Notes under the pieces: generated by a model
Database searches by the model: none
What the model saw: the letters and a program-made list of their open reading frames with translations, nothing else
Told to the model about the DNA's origin: nothing
DNA from: Chloroflexota bacterium
Lineage (GTDB): Bacteria > Chloroflexota > Dehalococcoidia > Bin125
Reading direction: 5' to 3'
Assembly: GCA_028875225.1 (NCBI GenBank)
Contig: JAPPFB010000003.1
Span: forward strand, 62,001-126,000
DNA: 64,000 bases
In this document: positions 1 to 9,675 of the stretch, piece after piece
How the letters are laid out: every line of letters starts with the position of its first letter
Position numbering within the stretch: position 1 is the first letter of the stretch
Translations under genes and position numbers: made by a program

Positions 1-2
1 TT

Positions 3-572
3 GACCTGGCCCACCTGCAGTACGTCCATGGATACGACGACGTCAACGGCGATTACCCCATCGTGGTCGACGGTCCGTACATGGAAAGCCGCTTCGACTT
101 CAAGAGCCGGCGCAAGATCGCCAGGATCCTGAACGTCGAGGTCGACGTCAGCGCCCGCGCCCAGATCTACGGACTGGGCTATTCCTGCGTTGAGGTGCGA
201 GAGCACGGCGTCGGGATGGATGTCCGCCTCTGGATTCTCGCGACTCCGATCGACGGCGAGTTGATCGACCTCTCCATCGTCAACCAGGTCAAGGAAATCC
301 GCAGCCCAAACAACAGCGGCCGCGCGCTCCGATTGCTCCCAACCAGGTGGCGGGCGCCGCTGGCCAATCGATTCGTGATCAACATGCAACGCACCGACGT
401 CCTCCAGGATGTCGTGATCTGGAGCCGAAAGCGGCACCGCCGTCGCCCCCGGCTGTGCCGCTCCGACGGCGAAATCATGTCGTTCCGCGCCTACTGCAGC
501 CAGTTCTATTCCCAGCAGGAAGAGGTCCTCCAACTGCCCCGGGAGCCGGTCAGATCCGCCGAGCTGGCATGA
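3..572 (+). CDS. Rieske non-heme iron oxygenase, C-terminal catalytic part (5' truncated)
   Basis: The reading frame is open from the window edge, so the N-terminal Rieske [2Fe-2S] domain lies outside. The first visible residues, DLAHLQYVHG, match the D-x2-H-x4-H iron-binding motif of ring-hydroxylating and sterol-type Rieske oxygenases. The tail, with QRTDVLQDVVIWSRKRH followed by an FRAYCSQFY-like end, resembles the DAF-36/KshA-like branch, where the end of the catalytic domain reads 'QD..iW..K.y...P.l...dG.i..fR.w..qFY'. Substrate is unknown; a steroid, carotenoid or other hydrophobic ring compound is plausible from family knowledge only. Its stop overlaps the start of the following FAD oxidoreductase by ATGA, so the two are probably translated together. 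Confidence 0.75.
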   Translation, partial: DLAHLQYVHGYDDVNGDYPIVVDGPYMESRFDFKSRRKIARILNVEVDVSARAQIYGLGYSCVEVREHGVGMDVRLWILATPIDGELIDLSIVNQVKEIRSPNNSGRALRLLPTRWRAPLANRFVINMQRTDVLQDVVIWSRKRHRRRPRLCRSDGEIMSFRAYCSQFYSQQEEVLQLPREPVRSAELA

Positions 573-1939
573 CTACGAGCTCGCCTCGGCGCGTGGCCGT
601 GATCGGTGGCGGGATCTCGGGCCTCGGCGCCGCCTGGGCGCTCAACCGCGAACCGGACCGCTTCGACGTGCGGCTCTTCGAAGCCAACGATCAGCTGGGC
701 GGCAACGCCGTCACCGCCGACATGCCGCAGGCGGACGGCAGCTCGATCCCCTTCGATATCTCCGTGACGGCCTGCATTCCTTCGGTCTACCACCACATCG
801 TCCTGTTGATGCAACAGTTCGGGATCGAGTTGCTCGAGACGCGGTTCAGCTACAGCGTCAAGTACCGCGGACAGGTGTACGCCCACGACTTCGACTCCGA
901 TATCCGCGCGGAACTGGGCGAAGAGATCGCGCGCTTCCAGCGCCTGCTCAAGCTGTTGCACCGCTTCGGCTGGTTGACCCGGTCCCGATCCAAGCTGCTC
1001 AACGCGCTCAACCCGTTCAACTACATCAGCATGGGTTCCGTGCTCAACGCCGGCGGATTCTCAGGCGATTTCCGCTACAAGGTGCTCAAGCCCATGTTCG
1101 TCAACTTCCTGATGGCGACCAACGTCTTCGACATGCCCGCCGCGCTGTTCTCTAGATACCTCGAGTTCTTCGACATCGAGTCGGCCACTCCCATGCAGAC
1201 CTGGGATCAGGGCACCCGCCGAATCTACGAGTGCCTCTCCGCCGACTTTCGGGAGCAAATCTATCTCGGACGACCAGTACGAAAGGTGTACCGGCGAGCC
1301 TCTGAGGTCGTCGTCGAGGACGAAGCCGGTGTCCAGGAGTCATTTGACGAGGTGATCTTCGCCTGCAACGCCAATCAGACCCTGATGATGCTCGACCGGC
1401 CCAATCTGCTTGAACGCTACGTCCTCTCCTCAATCCGATACGAGAGTGAACTGCACAACCACGCGATCGTCCACTCCGACGAGTCCGTTCTGCCCGATAG
1501 CGACGTGCAGGCGCTGACCACGCGAAGCAATCACATCGAGCAATACGGCGCGAGACCCGACAACTACGAGATCACCTACATCATGCACAACCAGCAACCC
1601 TGGGCCAACATCTCCGACAGGCCCTGCCTCGTGACCTACAACCCGATCACGCCGATCGACCAGGACAAGATCATCGCACGGCGATGGTTCCAGCACGTGG
1701 TGCACGACGTCAAACACGTGGTACTGCTGGTCAACCTGTTCCGCTTCATCCAGGGCAACCGGCGAACCTGGCATTGCGGCGCCCACACGCTGATCAACAG
1801 CCAGGAGACCTGTTTCGTCACCGGCCTCGCAGCCGCCCGCCAGCTCGGAGCCGAATACCCCTTCGACGACCCTGAGGCGCGACGCTGGTTCAATCACTAC
1901 GGCAGCCTGATGTACGGATCGGGCTTCAAATCGGCGTAG
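569..1939 (+). CDS. FAD/NAD(P)-binding oxidoreductase, COG2907-like
   Basis: A 456-residue protein when started at the ATG that overlaps the upstream stop; an open frame reaches further upstream but lies inside the Rieske gene. The N-terminus carries a Rossmann dinucleotide-binding motif (VAVIGGGISGLGAAWAL) followed by an acidic residue in LFEANDQLGGNA, typical of flavin-dependent amine-oxidase/desaturase-like enzymes. The C-terminal stretch with CGAHTLINSQETCFVTGLAAARQLG resembles the second FAD-contacting segment of the 'predicted NAD/FAD-binding protein' group COG2907. No membrane segment is obvious. Tight coupling to the Rieske oxygenase suggests consecutive redox steps on one substrate, but that is inference. 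Confidence 0.8.
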   Translation: MTTSSPRRVAVIGGGISGLGAAWALNREPDRFDVRLFEANDQLGGNAVTADMPQADGSSIPFDISVTACIPSVYHHIVLLMQQFGIELLETRFSYSVKYRGQVYAHDFDSDIRAELGEEIARFQRLLKLLHRFGWLTRSRSKLLNALNPFNYISMGSVLNAGGFSGDFRYKVLKPMFVNFLMATNVFDMPAALFSRYLEFFDIESATPMQTWDQGTRRIYECLSADFREQIYLGRPVRKVYRRASEVVVEDEAGVQESFDEVIFACNANQTLMMLDRPNLLERYVLSSIRYESELHNHAIVHSDESVLPDSDVQALTTRSNHIEQYGARPDNYEITYIMHNQQPWANISDRPCLVTYNPITPIDQDKIIARRWFQHVVHDVKHVVLLVNLFRFIQGNRRTWHCGAHTLINSQETCFVTGLAAARQLGAEYPFDDPEARRWFNHYGSLMYGSGFKSA

Positions 1940-1984
1940 CGTCATTAGCGTCAACAGCCGAACGCAGTCACGATTCCCGTTCGT

Positions 1985-3907
1985 TCAGCGAATCAGCGTG
2001 GCGAAGAGTGGCAGGTGATCCGATGCGTCGGTGTCGACGGTTCGCAGCTCGACGACCGTGAAGGCGGTGGTGGCCAGGATGTAGTCGATTTGACGTCGGG
2101 GTCGATCGGCCGGAAACGTGGGCACTGCTGGACGACCAGGAGAGAGTCCGGCCTTGGCCAGCATCAGAATCTCGGCGTGGTGGGGTTGCGCGTTCAGGTC
2201 GCCTAGCAGCACGCTCGGCCGACTCCAGTCGACGCCATCCAACAGTTCCTGCACCTGTGGAATCCGATGCTGCGGCTCCCACTCGACGTGATGCAGATGC
2301 GTGGCGACGATCTGAACGAGTTCCCCGTTCACGTCGATGGTCACCAGCAAATACCCGCGGTCCAGGTTGAGGACGTCGTTGTTTGGCATCGGCCGGTTCT
2401 TGAGGTCCACGATCGGATACCGACTGAGCACCGCGTTGCCCCAGAACGGGTCGGCGGCGGGTCCCCAGGCCCAGTGCATTTGCAGACGCTGGGCCAGCCA
2501 GCTCAACGCGTCGACCGAGCCGTTCACCGCCCAACCCCGCGGAACCTCCTGCAACGCCACAACGTGCGGGCGCTCCTCCTCGATCACATCCAGAATCCGT
2601 TCCAGGCTGGGCATGCCTTGCAGATCAAATCCCTGGTGAATGTTGTAGGTCGCCATCGTGAGTGGATCGTCATCCGACGGCGGCGCTCCCGGCGACCGCT
2701 CTGCGACGAAAAGCACGAGTGGCAACAGCAACAATACGGACGCAACACCAGGAACCACCGCTGCGCGTCGCCATGAACGACGAATCGAAGGCGTCTCCCT
2801 GCCCGACTCCGTCGATCGCGCCGCCGAGCCTGTTCGTCCCCTCCAACCGCTGACCACCAGCAGCGCAACCGCGATCATCGGGAAGGTGATCTGCGGCGCC
2901 GGAACATCGATCTGATACGGCGCGTACCACCCGAACAACACCAGCGGTATCGCGAGCAGCCCGGCTGCCGCGCTGAACCAGCCCCAGCCTCTGGACAGTC
3001 TGGATGCGAGGGCCCCCGCCAGGAGCACACCGATCGCAACCGGTCCGGCCGCGGCGGCGAATCCCGCCCAGACCCGATGCTCCGGCTGAACGACACACAC
3101 GACCAGGATTGCGGACGCTGCGAGCATCGCCCAGCGCGGCGGCGTTGAATCGCGAACCGAGCAGAACGCCGCAATCCACACCGCGAACAGGTTGGCGGTC
3201 AGCAGCCAGGTGAATGTCGCCGGCAACTCCCAGCCGACGAGCACCACATGTCGCGCGAGATTCTGGAAGAGCAGTATCTCGAGCGCCAATGCCGGACCGA
3301 TGCAACAGGACCAGGCTGGAAGTTCGCCGCTCGAATCCGGCGCATTTCTGTTTCGCGCCAGCCACGCGATCAGCGCCAGTTGGCCGCCGACCAGGGCAAT
3401 GGTGAACAGCAGAGGTGCGAGCGCCCTCGAGAAGCCGGGATCGAGCGTGGCGAACGCGCCGATAATCGCGGTGTCGATCGTCAATCCAACCAGGATGACG
3501 ACCACCGCTCGTCCCCGGTCCGATCCCGATGCGGAAGGCAGCGACATGGATGCGACGAACTGAAGCAACCAGAGCCAGACGACGACACCCGCGATCTCCG
3601 TTGCGAGCCTGGCGTCGGGAGTCGGCGCCAGCTGCTCGGCCAACCGGATCAGCGCGAGCGCAACCGCCAGGAACGCCAGGCAATACCGCCCGCCCACCAC
3701 CCGTCGGACAACCGGCGCGGCAAACCCGGAGAGGAAGATCAGGACGATGACGCCTGCGAGCGTGGCGGAGTCGACGTCGCGAATCTGTCCCAGGTAGACC
3801 GACAGACTGGCGAGCAACCCGCGCAACAGTTGCAGCCCTTGCACGACTGCGATCGCCAGGACCAATATCGTCACGGAGCTCGCAAGAGAGGTCGCGGAGC
3901 GGATCAT
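1985..3907 (-). CDS. Membrane protein with C-terminal endonuclease/exonuclease/phosphatase domain
   Basis: A 640-residue protein in two halves. Residues 1 to about 370 hold some ten hydrophobic segments separated by short charged loops. Residues from about 415 form an endonuclease/exonuclease/phosphatase (EEP) domain with the expected signatures in order: MATYNIHQGF (metal-binding Asn), VALQEV (Glu), ATHLHH, LLGDLNAQPHH (Asp/Asn) and SDHLPLFATL (catalytic His). A similar layout, multi-spanning region plus EEP domain, is known in PGAP2-interacting-type and other membrane phosphodiesterases. Substrate could be a phospholipid or nucleic acid; the sequence does not decide. It is divergent from the M16 peptidase gene across about 160 bases. 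Confidence 0.8.
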   Translation of the reverse strand: MIRSATSLASSVTILVLAIAVVQGLQLLRGLLASLSVYLGQIRDVDSATLAGVIVLIFLSGFAAPVVRRVVGGRYCLAFLAVALALIRLAEQLAPTPDARLATEIAGVVVWLWLLQFVASMSLPSASGSDRGRAVVVILVGLTIDTAIIGAFATLDPGFSRALAPLLFTIALVGGQLALIAWLARNRNAPDSSGELPAWSCCIGPALALEILLFQNLARHVVLVGWELPATFTWLLTANLFAVWIAAFCSVRDSTPPRWAMLAASAILVVCVVQPEHRVWAGFAAAAGPVAIGVLLAGALASRLSRGWGWFSAAAGLLAIPLVLFGWYAPYQIDVPAPQITFPMIAVALLVVSGWRGRTGSAARSTESGRETPSIRRSWRRAAVVPGVASVLLLLPLVLFVAERSPGAPPSDDDPLTMATYNIHQGFDLQGMPSLERILDVIEEERPHVVALQEVPRGWAVNGSVDALSWLAQRLQMHWAWGPAADPFWGNAVLSRYPIVDLKNRPMPNNDVLNLDRGYLLVTIDVNGELVQIVATHLHHVEWEPQHRIPQVQELLDGVDWSRPSVLLGDLNAQPHHAEILMLAKAGLSPGRPAVPTFPADRPRRQIDYILATTAFTVVELRTVDTDASDHLPLFATLIR

Positions 3908-3983
3908 CTGGCTTAGGACGCTACCGCGACTGGCGCGGCGCCGGCTTCCCGACGCGGGAACGCGCCAATGTCACATTTGGACT

Positions 3984-4007
3984 GTCTCTAGACGCCGTCT
4001 ACGAGAC
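3984..4007. promoter_or_regulatory. Imperfect palindrome upstream of the M16 peptidase gene
   Basis: The half-sites GTCTCTAGACG and CGTCTACGAGAC are reverse complements with one extra base in the right arm. It lies in the divergent spacer between the EEP protein and the M16 lipoprotein. It could be an operator or a short RNA hairpin in the 5' leader. A TTGGAC at about 3978 and TACGAG about 17 bases later could form a weak sigma-70 promoter, which would put the palindrome between -35 and -10. Confidence 0.3.
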
Positions 4008-4068
4008 AATAACGACCGATGTCTGTTAACTCATCGGTCTCCAGGAGCCGCTTGCGGAGGGACGCATC

Positions 4069-7000
4069 GTGATGTTGAAGTCTGTTGCCGCCGTCTGCGC
4101 CGCCGTCCTGCTGGCATCCGTGTTGGCAGCCTGCTCCGATGATGGACCTCCGCAGGTGGGACAACAGGAGCCGTCGGTCCCCGGGTCGGCGGCGCAGCAG
4201 GCGCAAGCGCAGCAGACCGAGTCCGATCCATCCGATCCCGATTCGGAGGCAGATCGGCAGTCGGCCCAGACTGCCACGGCTCAGGCTGAAGCCGACCATC
4301 AGCAGCAACAGGCCACGGAATCGGCACAGGCAGCGGAGCAAGAGGACGCCCCTGAACAAGCAGCCGCGGATCCGGAGCCGGAAGTCGTCGACTGGGATCC
4401 CGATGAACTGTTGCCCTTCGATCCGGACGCGATCCGTGGCGAGCTCAGCAACGGACTGACCTATTTCGTCCGACGCAACGTGGAGCCCCCCGCGCGAGCG
4501 CAACTGTCGCTCGTCGTCCGGGCAGGCTCGTTGTTTGAAGAGGAAGAACAGCGCGGACTGGCCCACTTCGTCGAGCACATGGCCTTCAATGGCACCGAGC
4601 GCTTCGCCAAGCAGGAGATCGTCAACTACCTGGAATCGCTCGGCAGCAGTTTCGGTCCCGACCTGAACGCCGGCACGAGTTTCGACTACACGGTGTACTG
4701 GCTCGAGATTCCGACCGATGACCCGGAGATTCTTGAGACGGCGTTCCAGATCCTCAGCGACTGGGCCTTCGCGATCTCGATCGAACCGGAAGAAGTCGAG
4801 TTGGAGCGCGGCGTCATCCTCGAAGAGTGGCGGCTGTCTCAGGGGTTCGACTCTCGCTTCTTCAGAAACCTGAACCCTCTGTTGTTCGGTTCGTCGCGCT
4901 ATGCCGAGCGTGCACCGATCGGGCTGGTTGAGGTCATTGAGCATGCGCCGGTCGAGCAGCTGGTGGCCTACTACGAGCGCTGGTACCGACCCGACCTGAT
5001 GGCCGTCGTCGCCGTGGGCGACTTCGACACTGGAGTCATTGAAGACAAGATCACACAGCACTTCGCGCCGCCCCCGGAAGGTGAATCGCCATACGAACGC
5101 GCGGCCGTCGGCGAGCCAACCGACCGTCCCAGCTTTGAGGTGCCGGACAATGAAACGCCGTTGGTCGACGTCTTCACCGATCCCGAGGCTCCTGGCACAC
5201 AGAGCATTTTGGTCCGCAAGGTCGACCGAGAGATCGGTCAGGATCTGGCGGCCTTCCGACGCAGCGTGGCCGAGCAACTGGCATTCATGATGCTCAATGC
5301 CCGGCTGTTTGAGCGGGGCCAGGAGGCCAACGCGCCGTGGCTGTGGTCGGGCAGCGGACGGAGCGAGTTTGTCGATCCATTCGACATTTTGACGTTCGCG
5401 ATCGTGACCGAGCCCGACGGCGTCGAAACGGGATTCGCCGCCTTGCTCGAGGAAATGCAGCGCGCCGGCCAGCATGGGTTCACCGAGAGTGAACTCGATC
5501 GAGAGCAGGCCAACCTGTTGAGTTCGGCCGAGCGCCGGTACGCGGAGCGCGACCAGATCGAGTCGACCCAGGTCGCTGAGGGGTTCAGACAGCACTATCG
5601 CCGCGACGCGCCGGTCCCGGGTCCGGAGGCCGAATGGGATCTGTACCAGCGCGTGCTGCCGTTGATCACTCTGGACGAGGTCGACGCCCTGGCGGCATCC
5701 TGGATCCGCTCCGAGAACACCGTGCTGCTGGTCCTCGGTCCCGAGGAGATCGATCCGAGCGGCGGCGAAGCGCTCGCTGCCGCGTTGCAGTTTCAGCTCG
5801 ACAACGCCGGCGCCATGGTCGTCGAACCGTACGCGGACACCTTTGACGACGTCCCCCTGCTTGCGCAGATCCCGACCGCCGGCAGCATCGTCTCCGAGAC
5901 GACGATCGAATCAATCGATGCGGTCGAATGGAAGCTCTCGAACGGCGTCACGGTGATTGCCAGGCAAACCGACTTCAAGGACGACGAGGTACGCGTGACG
6001 TCGTTCAGCCCCGGCGGCCATTCCCTGGTCGCCGACGAGGACTTCGTCTCGGCCACATACGCCGCCGAGATCGCGGCCGGCAGCGGCGTGGGGCCTCACG
6101 AGCTCGTCGCGCTGGACAAGCTGCTCGCCGGCAAGCGCGTCTCGCTAACTCCCTACATCGACGAGCTGTTCGAAGGTCTGCGTGGCAGCGCCTCGCCGCA
6201 GGATCTGGAAACGCTTTTCCAGCTCAGCGTCCTCTACACAACGCAACCGCGCTTCGATCCCGACTTCTACGCCACGTTCGAAGCCAGCCTCAGGAGTCAG
6301 GCCGAGTTGCGCCCGACCCAACCCGATTGGGTCCTCTTCGACCGGGTCAACACGCTGCTCGGAGGCAGTCATCTGCGCCGACGCCCGCTCTCCGTGGCCG
6401 TGGTGGACGAGCTCAACTTCGAGCGGGCCGAGGCCGTGTACGCGGACCGGTTTGCCGATATCAGCGACTCGACCTTCGTCTTCGTCGGCGCGTTCGACTG
6501 GGACGAACTGCGCGCGCTGACCGAAACCTATCTCGCCAGCCTGCCGTCCGCCGGCCGAGTCGAGACCTGGCGGAGCGTCGGCGTCAACCGCCCGCAGGGA
6601 GTGATTGACGAAGAAGTGCGCATCGGGATCGAGCCCAGGAGCAACACCGTCTGGGCGTTCTCAGGAGAAATGGACTGGAGCCGTCACGAATCGCTGGCCC
6701 TGACCGCGGCCGGCGAGGTCTTGCAGATTCGCCTGCGCGAGCGCGTCCGCGAGCAGCTCGGCGGCACCTACGCCATCCAGGTCGGCACTCGGGCGACGGC
6801 GTTGCCTGACTCGGATTTCCTCTTCTTCATCATCTTCGGTAGCGACCCTGATCGGGTCGAGGAACTGCTCGGTGAGGTCGCGGGCGAAATGGACTGGCTG
6901 CGCGCAGGCGGCGAACAGGAGTACCTCGACACCGTCAAGGAGCTGCTGCGGACCGATCGTGAAGAGGATCTGCGCGACAACGGCTTCTGGCTCAACCGGA

Positions 7001-7158
7001 TTGTCAACACCCGCCAACGAGGCGATCCGCTCGAGGATGTCTCAAGCTTCGAGACGCGGCTGGACGAACTGACCCTGGAACAGGTGGCGGCTGCAGCGCG
7101 CCGCTATCTGCCCATGGACCGCTTCGTTCGCGTCGTGCTCTATCCGCAGGACGAGTAG
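4069..7158 (+). CDS. Secreted M16 family zinc metallopeptidase lipoprotein (PqqL-like)
   Basis: A 1029-residue protein, full length for the two-module M16 peptidases. It begins with a lipoprotein signal whose lipobox VLAAC puts the lipidated Cys at residue 22. A Gln/Ala/Asp/Glu-rich linker follows to about residue 115. The inverzincin motif HFVEH lies at residues 166-170 and the distal Glu lies in ELERGVILEEW near residue 246. A second, non-catalytic M16 half begins near residue 620 with VEWKLSNGVTVIARQTDFKDD. Family role is degradation of peptides outside the cytoplasm. Start could be GTG 4069 or ATG 4072; a GGAGG at 4056-4060 serves either. Confidence 0.92.
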   Translation: MMLKSVAAVCAAVLLASVLAACSDDGPPQVGQQEPSVPGSAAQQAQAQQTESDPSDPDSEADRQSAQTATAQAEADHQQQQATESAQAAEQEDAPEQAAADPEPEVVDWDPDELLPFDPDAIRGELSNGLTYFVRRNVEPPARAQLSLVVRAGSLFEEEEQRGLAHFVEHMAFNGTERFAKQEIVNYLESLGSSFGPDLNAGTSFDYTVYWLEIPTDDPEILETAFQILSDWAFAISIEPEEVELERGVILEEWRLSQGFDSRFFRNLNPLLFGSSRYAERAPIGLVEVIEHAPVEQLVAYYERWYRPDLMAVVAVGDFDTGVIEDKITQHFAPPPEGESPYERAAVGEPTDRPSFEVPDNETPLVDVFTDPEAPGTQSILVRKVDREIGQDLAAFRRSVAEQLAFMMLNARLFERGQEANAPWLWSGSGRSEFVDPFDILTFAIVTEPDGVETGFAALLEEMQRAGQHGFTESELDREQANLLSSAERRYAERDQIESTQVAEGFRQHYRRDAPVPGPEAEWDLYQRVLPLITLDEVDALAASWIRSENTVLLVLGPEEIDPSGGEALAAALQFQLDNAGAMVVEPYADTFDDVPLLAQIPTAGSIVSETTIESIDAVEWKLSNGVTVIARQTDFKDDEVRVTSFSPGGHSLVADEDFVSATYAAEIAAGSGVGPHELVALDKLLAGKRVSLTPYIDELFEGLRGSASPQDLETLFQLSVLYTTQPRFDPDFYATFEASLRSQAELRPTQPDWVLFDRVNTLLGGSHLRRRPLSVAVVDELNFERAEAVYADRFADISDSTFVFVGAFDWDELRALTETYLASLPSAGRVETWRSVGVNRPQGVIDEEVRIGIEPRSNTVWAFSGEMDWSRHESLALTAAGEVLQIRLRERVREQLGGTYAIQVGTRATALPDSDFLFFIIFGSDPDRVEELLGEVAGEMDWLRAGGEQEYLDTVKELLRTDREEDLRDNGFWLNRIVNTRQRGDPLEDVSSFETRLDELTLEQVAAAARRYLPMDRFVRVVLYPQDE

Positions 7159-7232
7159 CCGCGCTTCCGCGTCCGATCGCAAGGCGGCGGGCTAGACTCG
7201 CTGATGAACCAGAAGCAGTGCAGAGGATTCTC

Positions 7233-7757
7233 ATGAGCACCATCGCCTTCATCGAACGCAGCCTGGCCTTCACCCACGCCGCCCTCAAGGACGCCCGCAA
7301 CGGGACCGATGAACAACTCCATTTCGTTCCCGATCACGGCAGCCATTCAATCGCCTGGTGCCTCTGGCACACGACGCGCGTAGAGGACCTGATCATCAGC
7401 CGCGTCACGGGCGGTGCGCCGGTCTGGAGCGAAGAGTGGGCAAATCGTACCGGGCTGCCCTTCGACGGCTTCGGCACCAACATGTCGGACGACGAGGCCC
7501 AGCAGATCCAGATCAGCGACATCCAGGCGCTGGCCGACTACCAGGACGCCGTCTTCGACCGCACCGCCGACTTCCTGGCCAACGCGACCGACGAGGATCT
7601 CGAACGTGAGATTCCGGCTCGCAACGGCACCGAGAGTGTCGGCGAGGCGATCTCGCTGCACATGATGGGACACTTCAACGGGCATCGCGGCGAGATCAAC
7701 ACGCTGCGCGGAATGCAGGGCATGCCGACCGTGATGGCGGCACAGGGCACGCACTAG
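7233..7757 (+). CDS. DinB family protein
   Basis: A 174-residue protein with the four-helix DinB/YfiT pattern. A first His lies in HSIAWCLWHTTRVEDLII and the C-terminal HMMGHFNGHRGEINTLRG supplies the remaining metal-site histidines. DinB proteins are putative metal-dependent transferases of low-molecular-weight thiols; the substrate here is unknown. The ATG at 7233 is preferred over an upstream in-frame start at 7218 because AGAGG sits at 7222-7226. A Nudix gene follows 14 bases after the stop, so the two may share a transcript. Confidence 0.8.
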   Translation: MSTIAFIERSLAFTHAALKDARNGTDEQLHFVPDHGSHSIAWCLWHTTRVEDLIISRVTGGAPVWSEEWANRTGLPFDGFGTNMSDDEAQQIQISDIQALADYQDAVFDRTADFLANATDEDLEREIPARNGTESVGEAISLHMMGHFNGHRGEINTLRGMQGMPTVMAAQGTH

Positions 7758-7771
7758 CGGACCGCAGGACG

Positions 7772-8395
7772 ATGACCGACTACGTCGACCGAGAACACGA
7801 ATCGGCCGCGATCCGCGAGGTTCGCGAGGCGGCGTCGATGCACGACATCCAGACGCTGCCGCCGGACATCGGGCGCTGGCGGGCGGCGGTGTTGATCGGC
7901 CTGCTGCCTTATGACGACCCCGAGGTGATCCTGACAGTGCGCTCGCACGAAGTCGAGCACCACAAGGGCGAAATCTCATTTCCCGGCGGCGCGCTCGATT
8001 CCATCGATGAGCATCCCATGGCGGCGGCCCTGCGCGAGGCCGACGAGGAGGTCGGCCTCCGAGCCGAGCACGTCGAGGTGCTGGCGGAGCAATCTCACTA
8101 CCGCACCATGTCCAACTTTCACGTCACGCCCTACGTCGGCCTGATCGATCGCGCGCCCTATCCGTTCCGCCCGCTCGCGATCGAAGTCGGAGAGATCATC
8201 ACGCCCTCGCTCTCGCACCTGCTCGATCCCGCAAACATCACCTTCGAGCGGCGCGAGCGCGACGGTGAAGTCTTCCACATGCGCGAGTACTGGTACGAGG
8301 GACACCGGATCTTCGGCGCCACGGCGACGATGCTGGGCCGCTTCCTCGACGATCTCTCGCGGTTGCGAGGTCTGCCCATCCCCGAACCGGGCTAA
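7772..8395 (+). CDS. Nudix hydrolase, CoA-diphosphatase (NudL)-like
   Basis: A 207-residue protein with a Nudix box, SFPGGALDS then AALREADEEVGL, in which the REx2EExGx core is intact. The 'ISFPGGA.D..D....AALREa.EE' layout and length match the CoA pyrophosphatase (NudL/YeaB) branch, which cleaves CoA or acyl-CoA to phosphopantetheine and 3',5'-ADP. It lies 14 bases downstream of the DinB gene and its stop overlaps by a few bases the stop of a convergent CoA-transferase gene. A CoA-directed Nudix enzyme beside CoA-transferases is suggestive but may be chance. Confidence 0.85.
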   Translation: MTDYVDREHESAAIREVREAASMHDIQTLPPDIGRWRAAVLIGLLPYDDPEVILTVRSHEVEHHKGEISFPGGALDSIDEHPMAAALREADEEVGLRAEHVEVLAEQSHYRTMSNFHVTPYVGLIDRAPYPFRPLAIEVGEIITPSLSHLLDPANITFERRERDGEVFHMREYWYEGHRIFGATATMLGRFLDDLSRLRGLPIPEPG

Positions 8396-9675
8396 ACGAC
8401 CCCAGACTCAAGCAAGCCCCGCAACTCCTCCGCGGTCAACCCCAGCTCTCCCACATACACCTCATGGTTGTGCTCGCCGAGCAGCGGCGGCCGACGCCGC
8501 ATCCGAACCGGAGACCTGGTGAAGCGATACGGCGCCCCCGGATACCGGACTGTGCCCTCAACGCCGGGCAACTCCCCCTCCCAGAAGAAGCCGCGGTCCT
8601 CCCAGTGCGGGTCATCCAGGTTCTCCTCCGGCCTCCTCACGATCCCCCAGGCGAAGTGCAGCGACTGACTCCGTCGATACACCTCTTCAGCAGGCAAGCT
8701 CTGAACGAACTTCCCGATCGTGTCGGCGACATGCCGCCGACCCTCGGGGTTGGCCCGAGGATCGCGGAACAAGAGCTCCTGGTACTGCTCGTCGCGCAGG
8801 TCGTCCGCGGCGTCGTGCTCGTCCATCCAGTCGAGCAGCCCGTCCCAGGCGGCGTTCCCCCGAGGCAGACCGCCGTTGATCAGGCATACATACTGCCCGT
8901 CCGCCGCCAGGAACTGCCAGGCAGCCGTCGGATCGGGCGACGCGTGACGACCGGTCTGACGCTGCACCAGCCGGCCGAAGTACTCCCAGTTCGGGAACGC
9001 GCCCTCCGTCGTCGCCGAGACCGACTCATGGATCGATACATCAATCAGCTGGCCTGGCTGCCCCGCATTCCGCATCCACAGCGCGGCCAACATCCCCGAC
9101 ACCGCGTACTCGTTGCTCACCGCGACGCTGTGCTCACCCTCCGGACGAATCGGCGGCAAGCTGTGGTCGTCGTAGCCGTTGCTCATCATTGGCCCGCCCA
9201 GCGCCAGCTGGACCAGGTCGTTCGCCGCCCAGTCACGCCGCGGACCCGTCCGACCGAACGGTGTGATGCTGCACCAGACGCAGTCGCCCAACTCCGGCTG
9301 AGCCTGCGCCCACTCCCAGCCGCCGCCAAGCTCATCCAGCAACGTCGGGGACGTCGCATCGATCACCACATCGACCAGTCCGACCAGCCGCTTCCAGATG
9401 GCAAGTCCCTCCGGCTGCGTCAGATCCAGCGTCACCGCCCGCTTGCTCGTGTTCCGCGACGCATGCAGCAACGACGGTTGCCTCGGATCGTCATCGACGA
9501 ACGGACCCACATGCCGGCTCCTGCCGCCGCCCGGCGGCTCGACCCGGATCACATCGGCCCCGGCGTCGGCCAGCAGCTTTCCCGCCACCTCGCCCAGATC
9601 GCCGACCTCAAGCACACGCAGACCCTCAAGCGGACCAGGAAGCGCGTTGTTGGGAATGTTGTCCGACGTGGTCAT
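8392..9675 (-). CDS. CaiB/BaiF family III CoA-transferase
   Basis: A 427-residue protein of the formyl-CoA transferase/CaiB type. It shows the N-terminal LRVLEVGDLGEVAGKLLADAGADVIRVEPPGGG segment, an SPTLLDELGGGWE stretch, and PGQLIDVSIHES, whose Asp corresponds to the aspartate that forms the acyl-anhydride intermediate in this family. It ends in LGEHNHEVYVGELGLTAEE, a common family tail. Its ATG overlaps the stop of the upstream paralogue (ATGA), so the pair is translationally coupled and may form a heteromer or act on related acids. Substrate cannot be read from the sequence. Confidence 0.9.
   Translation of the reverse strand: MTTSDNIPNNALPGPLEGLRVLEVGDLGEVAGKLLADAGADVIRVEPPGGGRSRHVGPFVDDDPRQPSLLHASRNTSKRAVTLDLTQPEGLAIWKRLVGLVDVVIDATSPTLLDELGGGWEWAQAQPELGDCVWCSITPFGRTGPRRDWAANDLVQLALGGPMMSNGYDDHSLPPIRPEGEHSVAVSNEYAVSGMLAALWMRNAGQPGQLIDVSIHESVSATTEGAFPNWEYFGRLVQRQTGRHASPDPTAAWQFLAADGQYVCLINGGLPRGNAAWDGLLDWMDEHDAADDLRDEQYQELLFRDPRANPEGRRHVADTIGKFVQSLPAEEVYRRSQSLHFAWGIVRRPEENLDDPHWEDRGFFWEGELPGVEGTVRYPGAPYRFTRSPVRMRRRPPLLGEHNHEVYVGELGLTAEELRGLLESGVV

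Noticed and set aside
3988-5595. 535-codon minus-strand frame opposite the M16 peptidase
   Set aside because: It is antisense to conserved M16 motifs and shows no domain of its own.
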